From assembly GCF_029952525.1 (NCBI RefSeq), contig NZ_JASAOF010000002.1:434001-498000 (forward strand): a stretch of DNA of 64,000 nucleotides, written 5' to 3'. Position numbers and translations under genes: made by a program. Under the pieces are notes generated by a model. That model saw only the letters and a list, made by a program, of their open reading frames with translations, had not been told where the DNA came from and did not search any database. Source of the stretch: Saccharopolyspora ipomoeae (lineage in GTDB: Bacteria; Actinomycetota; Actinomycetes; Mycobacteriales; Pseudonocardiaceae). Positions within the stretch are counted from its first letter, which is position 1; every line of letters starts with the position of its first letter. Positions 43,461 to 52,610 of this stretch are shown here, piece after piece.

Positions 43461-43477
43461 CTATGGTCGGACCATAG
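43461..43477. promoter_or_regulatory. LldR/LutR-type operator overlapping the lut promoter
   Basis: CTATGGT-CGG-ACCATAG is a perfect 7-bp inverted repeat containing TGGTCGGACCA. A -10-like TAGAAT (43475-43480) overlaps its right arm, so bound repressor would block transcription of lutABC. Confidence 0.75.
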
Positions 43478-43556
43478 AATGGTCGACAAGTCGGGTGTCG
43501 TGGCGTTCGGTGCGCGAGGATTCCGGCGAGGACGGAGAGGAACCGGTGATGCGCGC

Positions 43557-44291
43557 ATGAGGGTGGCCCTGTTCGCGACCTGCCTCGGCGACACGCTGTT
43601 CCCGGAGGCGCCGAAGGCGACGGTGCGGCTCCTGGAACGGCTGGGGTGCGAGGTCGACTTCCCGGCCGCGCAGACCTGCTGCGGCCAGATGCACACCAAC
43701 ACCGGCTACCGCAAGCAGGCCCGCTCCTCGGTGCGGACGTTCGTCGAGGCCTTCGCCGACTACGACGCGGTCGTGGCGCCGTCGGGTTCGTGCGTGGCCT
43801 CGGTGCGCCACCAGCACACCCAGGTCGCCGACGGCGACCGCGCGCTCACCCGCGCGGTGGAGCGCACCGCGCCGAAGGTGCACGAGCTCTCGGAGTTCCT
43901 GGTCGACGTGCTGGGCGTGACCGACGTGGGCGCCTACTTCCCGCACCGCGTCACCTACCACCCCACCTGCCACTCGGCGCGGCTGCTGCGCGTCGGCGAG
44001 CGCCCGCTGCGGTTGCTGCGCGCGGTGCGCTCGCTGGACCTGGTGGAGCTGCCCGCCTCAGAGCAGTGCTGCGGGTTCGGCGGCACGTTCGCGCTGAAGA
44101 ACCCCGACGTGTCGGTGGCGATGGGCGCCGACAAGGCCCGGCACGTGCGCGAGACCGGCGCGGAGGTGCTCTGCGCCGGGGACGCGTCGTGCCTGATGCA
44201 CATCGGGGGCCTGCTGTCGCGGCAGCGCTCGGGCGTCCGGGTGCTGCACCTGGCCGAGATCCTGGCCTCGACGGAAGGAGACCAGCGGTGA
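43557..44291 (+). CDS. lutA: L-lactate utilisation Fe-S protein LutA
   Basis: The 244-residue protein has the two cysteine-rich CCG domains of LutA/LldE: CLGDTLFPE...CCGQMHTNTG and CHSARLL...CCGFGGTF. It acts with LutB and LutC to oxidise L-lactate to pyruvate. The ATG at 43557 gives the normal MRVALFATCLGD N-terminus; the frame is open from 43479 but that extension would start inside the operator region. It overlaps lutB by 4 bases. Confidence 0.9.
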   Translation: MRVALFATCLGDTLFPEAPKATVRLLERLGCEVDFPAAQTCCGQMHTNTGYRKQARSSVRTFVEAFADYDAVVAPSGSCVASVRHQHTQVADGDRALTRAVERTAPKVHELSEFLVDVLGVTDVGAYFPHRVTYHPTCHSARLLRVGERPLRLLRAVRSLDLVELPASEQCCGFGGTFALKNPDVSVAMGADKARHVRETGAEVLCAGDASCLMHIGGLLSRQRSGVRVLHLAEILASTEGDQR

Positions 44292-45742
44292 GCGCCACTC
44301 CCCTGGGGATGCCCTCGTTCCCGACCGCCGCCAAGCGGGAGCTGGCCGATTCGCAGCTGCGGCACAACCTGGCCAACGCCACCTCCACGATCCGCCGCAA
44401 GCGCGCCGACGTGGTCGGCGAGCTCGACGACTGGGCGCAGCTGCGCGACGCGGGCGCGGCAATCAAGGCCCACACGCTGTCCAACCTGGACACCTACCTG
44501 GAGCGGTTCGAGACCGCGGTGACCGAGGCCGGGGGCACGGTGCACTGGGCCCGCGACGCCGCGGAGGCCAACCGGATCGTCACCGATCTCGTCCGGGCGA
44601 CCGGTGAGCGGGAGGTCGTGAAGGTCAAGTCGATGGCCACGCAGGAGATCGAGCTCAACGAGGCGCTGGCCGAGGCCGGGATCGACGCGTGGGAGACCGA
44701 TCTGGCCGAGTTGATCGTCCAGTTGGGGCACGACACGCCCAGCCACATCCTGGTTCCGGCGATCCACCGCAACCGCGCGGAGATCCGGGAGATCTTCCGC
44801 CGCGAGATGGGCGCCGTCGGCACCCCGGCTCCCGAGGACCTCACCGACGAGCCCGCGCGGCTGGCCGAGGCGGCGCGGCGGCACCTGCGGGAGAAGTTCC
44901 TGCGGGCCAAGGTCGCGGTCTCGGGCGCGAACTTCGCGGTCGCCGACTCCGGCACGCTGGTGGTGGTCGAGTCCGAGGGCAACGGGCGGATGTGCCTGAC
45001 GCTGCCGGAGACGCTGATCAGCGTGGTGGGCATCGAGAAGGTGGTGCCGAGCTGGCGGGACCTGGAGGTGTTCCTGCAGCTGCTGCCGCGGTCGAGCACC
45101 GGTGAGCGGATGAACCCCTACACCTCGACCTGGACGGGCGTCACGGCCGGGGACGGGCCGCAGGAGTTCCACGTGGTGCTGCTGGACAACGGGCGCACCG
45201 ACGCGCTGGCCGACGAGGTGGGCCGCCAGGCGTTGCGCTGCATCCGCTGCTCGGCGTGCCTGAACGTGTGCCCGGTGTACGAGCGCACGGGTGGCCACGC
45301 CTACGGCTCGGTGTACCCGGGGCCGATCGGGGCGGTGCTGACGCCGCAGCTGCGCGGCACGGCGTCCGAAGTGGACAAGTCGTTGCCGTACGCGTCGTCG
45401 TTGTGCGGCGCGTGCTACGACGTGTGCCCGGTGGCCATCGACATCCCGGACCTCCTGGTGCACCTGCGGACTCGCGTCGTCGAGGAGCACTCGGCGAAGG
45501 ACAAGCCGATGGACGCGCTGATGGGCTTGGCGTCGTGGGTGTTCGGCGACGCCAAGCGGTTGGCGGCGGTGCAGAAGGTGGCGTCGTGGAGCCGGAAGGT
45601 GATCGGACGGCGCGGCACGATCGGCCGGCTGCCGGGTCCGCTGTCGGGGTGGACCGACGCGCGGGACGCACCCGCTCCGGCGCAGGAGTCGTTCCGCTCG
45701 TGGTGGCAGCGCACCCGCGGCGAGGAAGGGGGCGGGCGATGA
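44288..45742 (+). CDS. lutB: L-lactate utilisation Fe-S protein LutB
   Basis: The 484-residue protein has an N-terminal LUD domain and a C-terminal ferredoxin-like region with two [4Fe-4S] motifs, CIRCSACLNVCP and CGACYDVCP. These carry electrons from lactate oxidation. The GTG start overlaps the lutA stop and the stop overlaps the lutC start, giving a tightly coupled operon. Confidence 0.93.
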   Translation: MSATPLGMPSFPTAAKRELADSQLRHNLANATSTIRRKRADVVGELDDWAQLRDAGAAIKAHTLSNLDTYLERFETAVTEAGGTVHWARDAAEANRIVTDLVRATGEREVVKVKSMATQEIELNEALAEAGIDAWETDLAELIVQLGHDTPSHILVPAIHRNRAEIREIFRREMGAVGTPAPEDLTDEPARLAEAARRHLREKFLRAKVAVSGANFAVADSGTLVVVESEGNGRMCLTLPETLISVVGIEKVVPSWRDLEVFLQLLPRSSTGERMNPYTSTWTGVTAGDGPQEFHVVLLDNGRTDALADEVGRQALRCIRCSACLNVCPVYERTGGHAYGSVYPGPIGAVLTPQLRGTASEVDKSLPYASSLCGACYDVCPVAIDIPDLLVHLRTRVVEEHSAKDKPMDALMGLASWVFGDAKRLAAVQKVASWSRKVIGRRGTIGRLPGPLSGWTDARDAPAPAQESFRSWWQRTRGEEGGGR

Positions 45743-46374
45743 AGTCGGATTCGGCGCGCGAGGCGGTGCTGGGCAGGGTTCGTCGAGCGCTGCGCGACAC
45801 CGAGCGCACACCGCTGTCGGCGGTACCGCGCGACTACCGCTCCACGCGCCCGCGGGCGGATCTGGTGGCGGCGTTCTGCGAGGCGGTCGCCGACTACAAG
45901 GCCACTGTGGACCGGGCTGCCGCCGATGAGGTGGTCTCCCGGATCGCCGGGATCGTCCGGGACGCGGGCGCGCGCCGCCTGCTCGTCCCGGACGGGGCAC
46001 CACAGGCGTGGTCCGCGGCGCTGGGCGAGGAGTTCGAGCTCGTCGACCCCGAGGCGTCGACGACGGCGTTGGAGCAGGTCGACGCGGTGATCACCACAGC
46101 CGCGGTGGGCATCGCCTCGACCGGCACGATCGTGCTGGACCACGGCCCGGGCCAGGGCCGCCGCGCGGTGACCCTGGTGCCGGATCTGCACGTGTGCGTC
46201 GTCGCCGAGCCCCAGGTCGCCGACGACGTCCCGGCGGCCCTGGCCCGCCTGGACCCGGCCCGCCCCACGACCTTCATCAGCGGGCCCTCGGCCACCAGCG
46301 ACATCGAGCTCAACCGGGTCGAGGGCGTCCACGGCCCCCGAACCCTCCACGTCCTGGTCGCACCGTCGGCCTGA
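45739..46374 (+). CDS. lutC: L-lactate utilisation protein LutC (LUD domain)
   Basis: The 211-residue LUD domain protein has the TTAAVGIASTGTIVLDHGPGQGRRAVTLVPDLHVCVV segment and the SGPSATSDIELNRVEGVHGPRTLHVLV end that are characteristic of LutC. The start overlaps lutB by 4 bases. It completes the LutABC lactate-oxidising system. The convergent DUF3616 gene ends one base after its stop. Confidence 0.92.
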   Translation: MKSDSAREAVLGRVRRALRDTERTPLSAVPRDYRSTRPRADLVAAFCEAVADYKATVDRAAADEVVSRIAGIVRDAGARRLLVPDGAPQAWSAALGEEFELVDPEASTTALEQVDAVITTAAVGIASTGTIVLDHGPGQGRRAVTLVPDLHVCVVAEPQVADDVPAALARLDPARPTTFISGPSATSDIELNRVEGVHGPRTLHVLVAPSA

Positions 46375-46375
46375 G

Positions 46376-47407
46376 CTAGAGCGGGAGGACGTCGGCGAGG
46401 ACCACCCCGGGTTCGGTCAGGCGGTGGGCGGCGGGGCTGTCGTAGACGACGAGGAGCTCCCCGGAGGGCAGCAGCGCCAGCCCTTCGGCGTGGTCGTCGC
46501 CCTCGCCGTGGGGGACGTCGAGCTCGCGGTGGAGTTCGGCGCGGTGCACGACGTCGGCGGTGTCGAGGGCGGCGGCGCCGGGCCAGCGGTAGACGCGGAC
46601 CGGACCGTCGAGGGCCATCGAAGGCCCGGCGAGCAGCAGCAGGTCGTCGCCGTGCACGCACATGTCGCGGATGCCCAGTCCGTCGAGGTCGAGGAAGATC
46701 TTCGCGTAGCGCTCGTCGTCGATCTTGCGCAGTTCCAGTTCGCCGTCGTCCTCGCGGGGTTCGAGCAGCAGCACCACGGCCCAGCCGCGCAGCACGGGGC
46801 CGCGCAGTCCGAGGTAGACGCGCTCGTGGCCGGGTTCGCCGTGCACCGCGATGCCTTCGACGTCGAGCCCGTTGTCCTTGCCGGGGATGGACAGGAACGG
46901 GGCCAGGTGGTCGTCGTCGGCGAGCAGGTCGATCAGCCCTCCCCTGCCCAGCGCGGCGCTGCGGGCGCCTTCGGGGGTGCGTTCGGCGGGCACGTCGTCG
47001 GACAGGGCGATGCGGGCGAGCACGCGGCGGCTGGGTTCGGCGCTGACCGAGGCCAGCCGCTTGGCGGCCTTGGCGTCGGTGTGGTGCTCCTTGATCTTGC
47101 GCCGCTTGGCGCTGTGCGAGCCCACGACCCACAGGAACGGGCCGTTGCGGGAGATGCCCTCGACGTCGACCTCCTCGTCGGCCTCGCCGGGCAGGTCGAC
47201 GACGTCGGCGAGCGGGAAGGTGACGTGCTCGCGGTACTCGGCGGGCCGGTCCGGGTCGTCGCAGCGGAGCCGTTCGACGGTGGCGGTCTCGTCGCCTGCG
47301 ATCCACAGGTGCTCGCCGTCGGTGCGCACCGCGGAGAGGTTGACGTGGGTGTCGGATTCGACCGCCCCGGCGGTGAAGATCAGGCGCACCGTTCGTGCTA
47401 CGTTCAT
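46376..47407 (-). CDS. DUF3616 domain-containing protein
   Basis: The 343-residue protein is likely a beta-propeller, with repeated strands such as LSAVRTDGEHLWIAGDETATVERL, VEGISRNGPFLWVVGSHS, GLDVEGIAVHGEPGHERVYLGLRGPVLRGWAVVLLLE and DMCVHGDDLLLLAGPSMALDG. This pattern matches DUF3616, whose function is not established. There is no signal peptide. It is a single gene convergent with lutC. Confidence 0.8.
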   Translation of the reverse strand: MNVARTVRLIFTAGAVESDTHVNLSAVRTDGEHLWIAGDETATVERLRCDDPDRPAEYREHVTFPLADVVDLPGEADEEVDVEGISRNGPFLWVVGSHSAKRRKIKEHHTDAKAAKRLASVSAEPSRRVLARIALSDDVPAERTPEGARSAALGRGGLIDLLADDDHLAPFLSIPGKDNGLDVEGIAVHGEPGHERVYLGLRGPVLRGWAVVLLLEPREDDGELELRKIDDERYAKIFLDLDGLGIRDMCVHGDDLLLLAGPSMALDGPVRVYRWPGAAALDTADVVHRAELHRELDVPHGEGDDHAEGLALLPSGELLVVYDSPAAHRLTEPGVVLADVLPL

Positions 47408-47571
47408 CCATCGCTTTCTACCAGGCGGTTCCGCGACGAGCTCCTCGATCAGGGAGTCCGGATGTTCTCCTCGCCCACACGATCAAGTGACTGCTGGAAC
47501 CGTCGCGCCGGGGGTGCGGTCCTAGGCGATGTCGTTGTCCACGCGTCCATGGGAGAAGGAAAGGGGTCGCC

Positions 47572-47784
47572 GTGCCAGACATCCGGGTCCGGCTCCGCGG
47601 TGGGCCGCAGGACGGTCAGGAGCTGACCGTCTCGGCCGACTCATCGGGCAAACCGATCCCGCGCATCACCCTGCCCGCCCGCGCTCGCAATCCCGAGGCC
47701 GTACCGCCTCGGCTGATCTACGAGCGCTCCGGCAAGCACGGTGATGGAACCTGGGAGTTCCGCTACGTGGGTGCCGAGACCTGA
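47572..47784 (+). CDS. Small conserved-looking protein of unknown function
   Basis: The 70-residue protein begins MPDIRVRLRGGPQDGQELTVSADSSGKPIPRI and ends GTWEFRYVGAET. The GGPQDGQ and Y-x-F-x-Y-x-G patterns are seen in small actinomycete proteins of unknown role, which supports coding. GAAGGAAAGGGG precedes the GTG start. I do not recognise a function. Confidence 0.65.
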   Translation: MPDIRVRLRGGPQDGQELTVSADSSGKPIPRITLPARARNPEAVPPRLIYERSGKHGDGTWEFRYVGAET

Positions 47785-47841
47785 CACCCCGCGGCGGCGG
47801 CAGGGCACGGAGCCGGGTGCCCTGCCGGTCGTCACCGATCA

Positions 47842-49323
47842 TCACCGCCGGGCGAGGGCCTCCGGGCTGCGCATGACCGTGGCCCGCGCGCCCGCTCCGA
47901 TCCGGGCGTACACCTCGGGTTTCGCCCGCTTGAGCAGCATCCCCCACGCCGATCCGACGGCGAAGACGCCCGCCAGACCCGACGGCACCACCCAGCCCAG
48001 CGCGTGCCCGGGCGCGACGCCCAGCGTCGTCCGGTACGAGAGCACCGCCGCCACCAGCACCAGCGCCAGCAGCGCGGCGGCCAGCGCGGGCGCGATGGTG
48101 GTGGGCCAGGCGCCGTGCCCGTGACCGCCGGTGCGGCGGAAGAACCCGACGACGGCCACCGATGTCAGCAGCACCAGCAGCAGCACGCCGAGCGCACCGG
48201 TCGTGGCGCCCCGGGAGAACAGGTGCACCGCCGGGTCCAGCTCCAGCACAGCGGTGACCGCGACGGCCGCGGCGCTGACCGCCGTCGCGACCAGCGACCC
48301 GGCCACCGGCGCACCGGTCCGGGCGCTGGTGCGCACCCACCAGCGGGCTCCGACGCCTTCCAGCCCGAGCGAGAACAGGTAGCGGGCGCACACGTGGTGG
48401 AAGGCCAAGGCGGCGGCGAACATCGAGGTCAGGTACAGGACGTTGCCGACGTCGACCAGGGTCGCGGGCAGCCGCTGGGCGGCCAGGGCGAACAGCAGCC
48501 GGGTGGAGTCGCGGTCGGCGGCGGCCACGACCGATCCGGGCCCGGTCGCCACCGTCATCGCCCAGGTGGATGCGGAGAACAGCCCGCCGATGACCAGCAG
48601 CGAGATGGCCGCGGCGTGGATGACGGTGCGCGGATCGCGGGCCTCGCGGGCCAGCACGGTGAGGTTGGCGAACCCGATGAACCCCGTGAAGGCGACGAGC
48701 AGGATCGCCCCGGCCGAACCGGTCAGCAGCACCGACGGGTCCAGCGCTCCGAAGGTGAGGCCCTCGGGCCCGGGGGCCGCCACGAACGCCACGTCGTAGA
48801 CCACGAGCGCCGTCACCTCGGCGAGCAGCAGCAGCGCCAGCACGCGCCCGTTGACGTCGATGCGCTGCAGCCCGAGCGCGGCCACCAGCGCGATCGCCGC
48901 CGCCGAGTACCACCACCAGGTCGGGTCGGCGCCGGTGAGGCGGCGGGCGAAGTCGGCCGCGCCGACGCCGAAACCGCCGACCAGCCCGCCGAGGATGAGC
49001 AGGTAGGACACCACGGCCACCGCGCCCGCACCGGCTCCGGCGGCCCGGCCCAGGCCCTTGGCGATGTAGGCGTAGAAGGCACCGGCGTTGTCGACGTGCC
49101 GGGACATGGTCACGTACCCGATCGCGAACACGCCGACGACCAGGGCCACCACCAAGTACCCGAGCGGCAGGCCGGGTGTGGCGGCGACCGCGAAGCCGTT
49201 GGCGGCCACACCGCCGACGATGGTGGCAGGGGCACCGGCGGCCACGGTGAAGAACACGATCGACAACACGCCCATCCGGGATCCGGCCAGCGTCGCCGAC
49301 ACCTTCGAAGGGGGCACGTTCAC
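47842..49323 (-). CDS. APC family amino acid permease
   Basis: The 493-residue protein has about twelve to fourteen transmembrane helices, with the APC-type first helix GVLSIVFFTVAAGAPATIVGGVAANGFAV and DNAGAFYAYIAKGLGRAAG. It is an amino acid/polyamine/organocation secondary transporter; the substrate is not determined. The gene begins 16 bases after the GPP34-like gene on the same strand, so they are likely co-transcribed. Confidence 0.88.
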   Translation of the reverse strand: MNVPPSKVSATLAGSRMGVLSIVFFTVAAGAPATIVGGVAANGFAVAATPGLPLGYLVVALVVGVFAIGYVTMSRHVDNAGAFYAYIAKGLGRAAGAGAGAVAVVSYLLILGGLVGGFGVGAADFARRLTGADPTWWWYSAAAIALVAALGLQRIDVNGRVLALLLLAEVTALVVYDVAFVAAPGPEGLTFGALDPSVLLTGSAGAILLVAFTGFIGFANLTVLAREARDPRTVIHAAAISLLVIGGLFSASTWAMTVATGPGSVVAAADRDSTRLLFALAAQRLPATLVDVGNVLYLTSMFAAALAFHHVCARYLFSLGLEGVGARWWVRTSARTGAPVAGSLVATAVSAAAVAVTAVLELDPAVHLFSRGATTGALGVLLLVLLTSVAVVGFFRRTGGHGHGAWPTTIAPALAAALLALVLVAAVLSYRTTLGVAPGHALGWVVPSGLAGVFAVGSAWGMLLKRAKPEVYARIGAGARATVMRSPEALARR

Positions 49324-49339
49324 GCTCCTAGTGCTCGGT

Positions 49340-50155
49340 TCAGTGCCGCGGGGTGATCGCCGACGCTCCGCGGGCCGCGCCGATCTCGTGGAGGAGGCTG
49401 CGCAGGGTTCCGGGCAGCAGCGATTCCCACGAGTTCATCCGGAACTCCCCCTGCCGCAGCGCGTTCTTGCTGAAGCGCAGGTGGCGCAGCACCCCGGTCT
49501 CGCGGGTCAGCAGCGCGAAGGTGATCTCGGTGAGCCGTTCGGGCACGGTGATCACGCCGTTGCCGGTGGCCGTGTCGGTCCCGGTGAACAGCTCTTCGAG
49601 CTCGGCGGTGGTGCCGCGGCGGGTGTCGGCGAGGCGCCAGGCGGCGGCCGCTCCCCCGCGCAGCCCGCCGGAGATGGGGACCTCCCGCAGCACGTCGACG
49701 AGCACCAGCCGCGACCGGACCTTCTCCACGGAGGTCTGGGCGAGGTACTCCAACCAGGTGCGCAGGTCGTGGCCGGCTTCGCGGCGGATCTCGCGCAGCA
49801 CCGTCCAGGACAGGAAGTCGGGGCAGCGCCCGTTGCCGCTGGGTCGGACGTCGGGGGTGAGGGCGATCTCCTCCTCCACGATCAGCTCGGCGAGCAGCCC
49901 GCCCGAGCACCCGAGGGCGAGCAGGTCGGCGTCGATGCGCGGCGAGATCCGGTTCTCGCCGCTGTGGGCGGCGAGGAAGAACCGGTCCGCGATGCGCAGC
50001 GGGAGCCGCGTGCCGTCGGGCTCGGAAACGCTCCGGCCATTCCTGGCCACGCCCTTCAACACGTGGTCGATCTCCTTCACCAGCCAGAACGCGTTCGTCG
50101 CGGGAGTTGCACTCCGGAAGGTGTCCAGGGCGGCACTCCGCGTGGTGAACCCCAT
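49340..50155 (-). CDS. GPP34 (GOLPH3/Vps74)-like protein
   Basis: The 271-residue protein has a GPP34-type core starting RLPLRIADRFFLAAHSGENRISPRIDADLLALGCSGGLLAELIVEEEIAL. It continues with FLSWTVLREI and TLRSLLHEIGAARG-like helices near the end. An N-terminal extension of about 45 residues (MGFTTRSAALDTFRSATPATNAFWLVKEIDHVLKG) is not part of the usual bacterial family. Eukaryotic GOLPH3 binds phosphoinositides; bacterial roles are unknown. It precedes an APC permease in an apparent two-gene operon. Confidence 0.7.
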   Translation of the reverse strand: MGFTTRSAALDTFRSATPATNAFWLVKEIDHVLKGVARNGRSVSEPDGTRLPLRIADRFFLAAHSGENRISPRIDADLLALGCSGGLLAELIVEEEIALTPDVRPSGNGRCPDFLSWTVLREIRREAGHDLRTWLEYLAQTSVEKVRSRLVLVDVLREVPISGGLRGGAAAAWRLADTRRGTTAELEELFTGTDTATGNGVITVPERLTEITFALLTRETGVLRHLRFSKNALRQGEFRMNSWESLLPGTLRSLLHEIGAARGASAITPRH

Positions 50156-50360
50156 CGTTCAAGATCAACGCCGGGTCGCGCATCGGCCGGGCGTCTGATG
50201 TGGCCGAATCGTTGTGGTGGCTAACCGTCCGTTTACCGGTCCGCGCTCAGCGCCGGAACCGGGCGGGAACAACCGGGACGCGCATTGACTTCCACCTGAG
50301 TCGAGGTTCGAGGATGGAACCACCCGAACGACACCACCACCACGTCACGAAGGACCTCCA

Positions 50361-52361
50361 GTGAACGCCAACTGGTCGACGATGCGCTCGTTCGCGAGCG
50401 ACAAGTCCGTCACCCGGCAACGCCTGTCCGCCGGCCTGCTCCGCCGCATCGGCGGCTACGCACGCCCCTACCTGCGCGACATCGTGCCGTTCCTGGTGCT
50501 GGTCGCGCTGGCCGCCGCGCTCGGCGTGGTCAACCCGCTGCTGTTCAAGGCCATCATCGACGACGGCATCGTGCCCCGGAACTTCTCGCTGGTCGTGTGG
50601 CTGGCCGTGGCGGTGGCCGGGGTGGCGGTGCTGGAGGCGGCGATGAGCCTGGCCCAGCGCTGGTACTCGGCCCGCCTCGGCGAGGGCCTGATCTACGACC
50701 TGCGCCGGGAGGTCTTCGACCACGTGCAGCGGATGCCGGTGGCGTTCTTCGTGCGCGCCCAGACCGGGGCGCTGGTCAGCCGCCTCAACAACGACGTGAT
50801 CGGCGCGCAGCGGGCGCTGACCTCGACGTTGTCGTCGGTGGTGTCCAACGTGCTGAGCCTGGTGCTGGTGCTGGTCACCATGTTCACGCTGTCCTGGCAG
50901 ATCACCGTGATCGCGCTGCTGCTGCTGCCGCTGTTCCTGCTGCCGGTGCGCTGGGTGGGCCGCCGGCTGCAGCGCATCACCCGCGAGCAGATGAAGCTCG
51001 ACGCCGAGATGAGCTCGCTGATGACCGAGCGCTTCGGGGTGGCCGGGGCGATGCTGGCCAAGCTCTACGGCCGCGCCGACGAGGAGTCCGAGCGCTTCGC
51101 CGCCCGCGCCGAGCGGGTGCGCGACATGGGCGTCATCTCGGCGATGTACAGCCGGGTGTTCATGGTGGCGCTGACGCTGCTGGCGGCGCTGGCCACGGCC
51201 GTGGTCTACGGCCTGGGCGGCGGCCTGGTGCTGGCGGGGGCGTTCCAGCTGGGCACGCTGGTGGCGCTGGCGACGCTGCTCAACCGCTTGTACGGGCCCC
51301 TGACGGCGCTGTCGAACGTGCACGTGGACGTGATGACGGCGCTGGTGAGCTTCGACCGGGTCTTCGAGATCCTGGACCTCAAGCCGATGATCACCGAGAA
51401 GCCGGATGCGCGGGTGCTGCCCGCGGGGGCCTCCGACGTGGAGTTCGACCACGTCTCGTTCCGCTACCCGGCCTCCAGCGAGGTGTCGCTGGCGTCGCTG
51501 GAGTCGGTGGCGCGGGCGGATCACTCCCCGGCGCACCCGGTGCTGCACGACATCAGCTTCCGGGCCGAGCCGGGCCGGACCGTCGCGCTGGTGGGGCATT
51601 CCGGGGCGGGCAAGACCACGATCACGAACCTGGCCGGGCGGCTCTACGACGTCGACGCGGGCGCGGTGCGCATCGGCGGCGTGGACGTGCGCGACACGTC
51701 GCTGGCCTCGCTGTACGACCACGTCGGGGTCGTCACGCAGGACGCGCACCTGTTCCACGACACGATCCGCGCCAACCTCACCTTCGCCCGCCCCGACGCG
51801 TCCGAGCAGGAGCTGACCGAGGCGCTGCGCACGGCTCAGCTCGGGCACCTGATCGACTCGCTGCCCGACGGCCTGGACACGGTGGTCGGCGACCGGGGGC
51901 ACCGCCTCTCCGGTGGCGAGAAGCAGCGCCTGGCGATCGCCCGCTTGCTGCTCAAGGCCCCGCCGATCGTCGTCCTCGACGAGGCCACGGCCCACCTCGA
52001 CTCGGAGTCCGAAGCCGCGGTGCAGCGCGCCCTGGCCACGGCCCTGTCCGGGCGCACGGCCCTGGTCATCGCCCACCGCCTCGCCACCATCCGCGAAGCC
52101 GACCGGATCCTGGTCATCGACGACGGCCGCATCGCCGAGGACGGCACCCACGAAGAGCTCCTCGCCCGAGGCGGCCACTACGCCGAGCTCTACCGAACCC
52201 AGTTCGCCCAGCAGACCGACCCCGACACCGAGCAGTCCGCCTCGAACGCTCAGCAGACCGGCCCGGACGCCGAGCAGTCCTACTCGGACGCTCAGCAGAC
52301 CCGCCCGGACACCCAGCGGACCGGTCCGGACGCGGCCTCGGACTCCGACGAAGCCGCCTAG
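50361..52361 (+). CDS. ABC transporter, fused membrane and ATP-binding domains (exporter type)
   Basis: The 666-residue half-transporter has about six transmembrane helices (residues ~30-320) followed by an ATPase with Walker A GHSGAGKTT, the signature LSGGEKQR, and Walker B IVVLDEATAHLD. The H-loop is ALVIAHRL. Such proteins dimerise to export drugs or lipids. After the ATPase comes a ~50-residue hydrophilic tail of imperfect repeats (AQQTGPDAEQS, AQQTRPDTQ) that is not seen in typical relatives. A hairpin terminator follows at 52380. Confidence 0.9.
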   Translation: MNANWSTMRSFASDKSVTRQRLSAGLLRRIGGYARPYLRDIVPFLVLVALAAALGVVNPLLFKAIIDDGIVPRNFSLVVWLAVAVAGVAVLEAAMSLAQRWYSARLGEGLIYDLRREVFDHVQRMPVAFFVRAQTGALVSRLNNDVIGAQRALTSTLSSVVSNVLSLVLVLVTMFTLSWQITVIALLLLPLFLLPVRWVGRRLQRITREQMKLDAEMSSLMTERFGVAGAMLAKLYGRADEESERFAARAERVRDMGVISAMYSRVFMVALTLLAALATAVVYGLGGGLVLAGAFQLGTLVALATLLNRLYGPLTALSNVHVDVMTALVSFDRVFEILDLKPMITEKPDARVLPAGASDVEFDHVSFRYPASSEVSLASLESVARADHSPAHPVLHDISFRAEPGRTVALVGHSGAGKTTITNLAGRLYDVDAGAVRIGGVDVRDTSLASLYDHVGVVTQDAHLFHDTIRANLTFARPDASEQELTEALRTAQLGHLIDSLPDGLDTVVGDRGHRLSGGEKQRLAIARLLLKAPPIVVLDEATAHLDSESEAAVQRALATALSGRTALVIAHRLATIREADRILVIDDGRIAEDGTHEELLARGGHYAELYRTQFAQQTDPDTEQSASNAQQTGPDAEQSYSDAQQTRPDTQRTGPDAASDSDEAA

Positions 52362-52379
52362 CGGTCAGCGCTCCTCGTT

Positions 52380-52420
52380 CCCCTGCCAACGGTCACGGTG
52401 ACAACGTCCGTTGGCAGGGG
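52380..52420 (+). terminator. Terminator-like hairpin after the ABC exporter
   Basis: A perfect 13-bp stem (CCCCTGCCAACGG with its complement at 52408-52420) lies 19 bases past the exporter stop, with TTTT a few bases beyond. It touches the inverted-repeat element that follows. Confidence 0.65.
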
Positions 52421-52491
52421 GCAGTTTTAGCCATAATCACCCATGATCAATGTCCGAAATGTCGGGACAATTATGGCTAAAACTGTCCCCC
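52417..52491. repeat. Inverted-repeat element with 16-bp perfect arms
   Basis: CAGTTTTAGCCATAAT (52422-52437) and its exact complement (52470-52485) flank 32 bases, bordered by GGGGG and CCCCC. A smaller TGTCC/GGACA pair lies inside. It is much more AT-rich than its surroundings and sits between the ABC exporter (+) and MarR (-) genes, whose ends converge. It could be a bidirectional terminator, an operator or a MITE-like remnant. No gene is seen between 52362 and 52610. Confidence 0.75.
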
Positions 52492-52610
52492 TCCAGAACC
52501 GCGAACCACCCGGAGGGACCTCGGGGGCAGGAGGTGCACCGAAGGGTGCCTCTGAGACGAGTCCCCGGAGGAAGATTTGGGAGGGGATTTTGAAAGGGGT
52601 TTTGGGCGGG

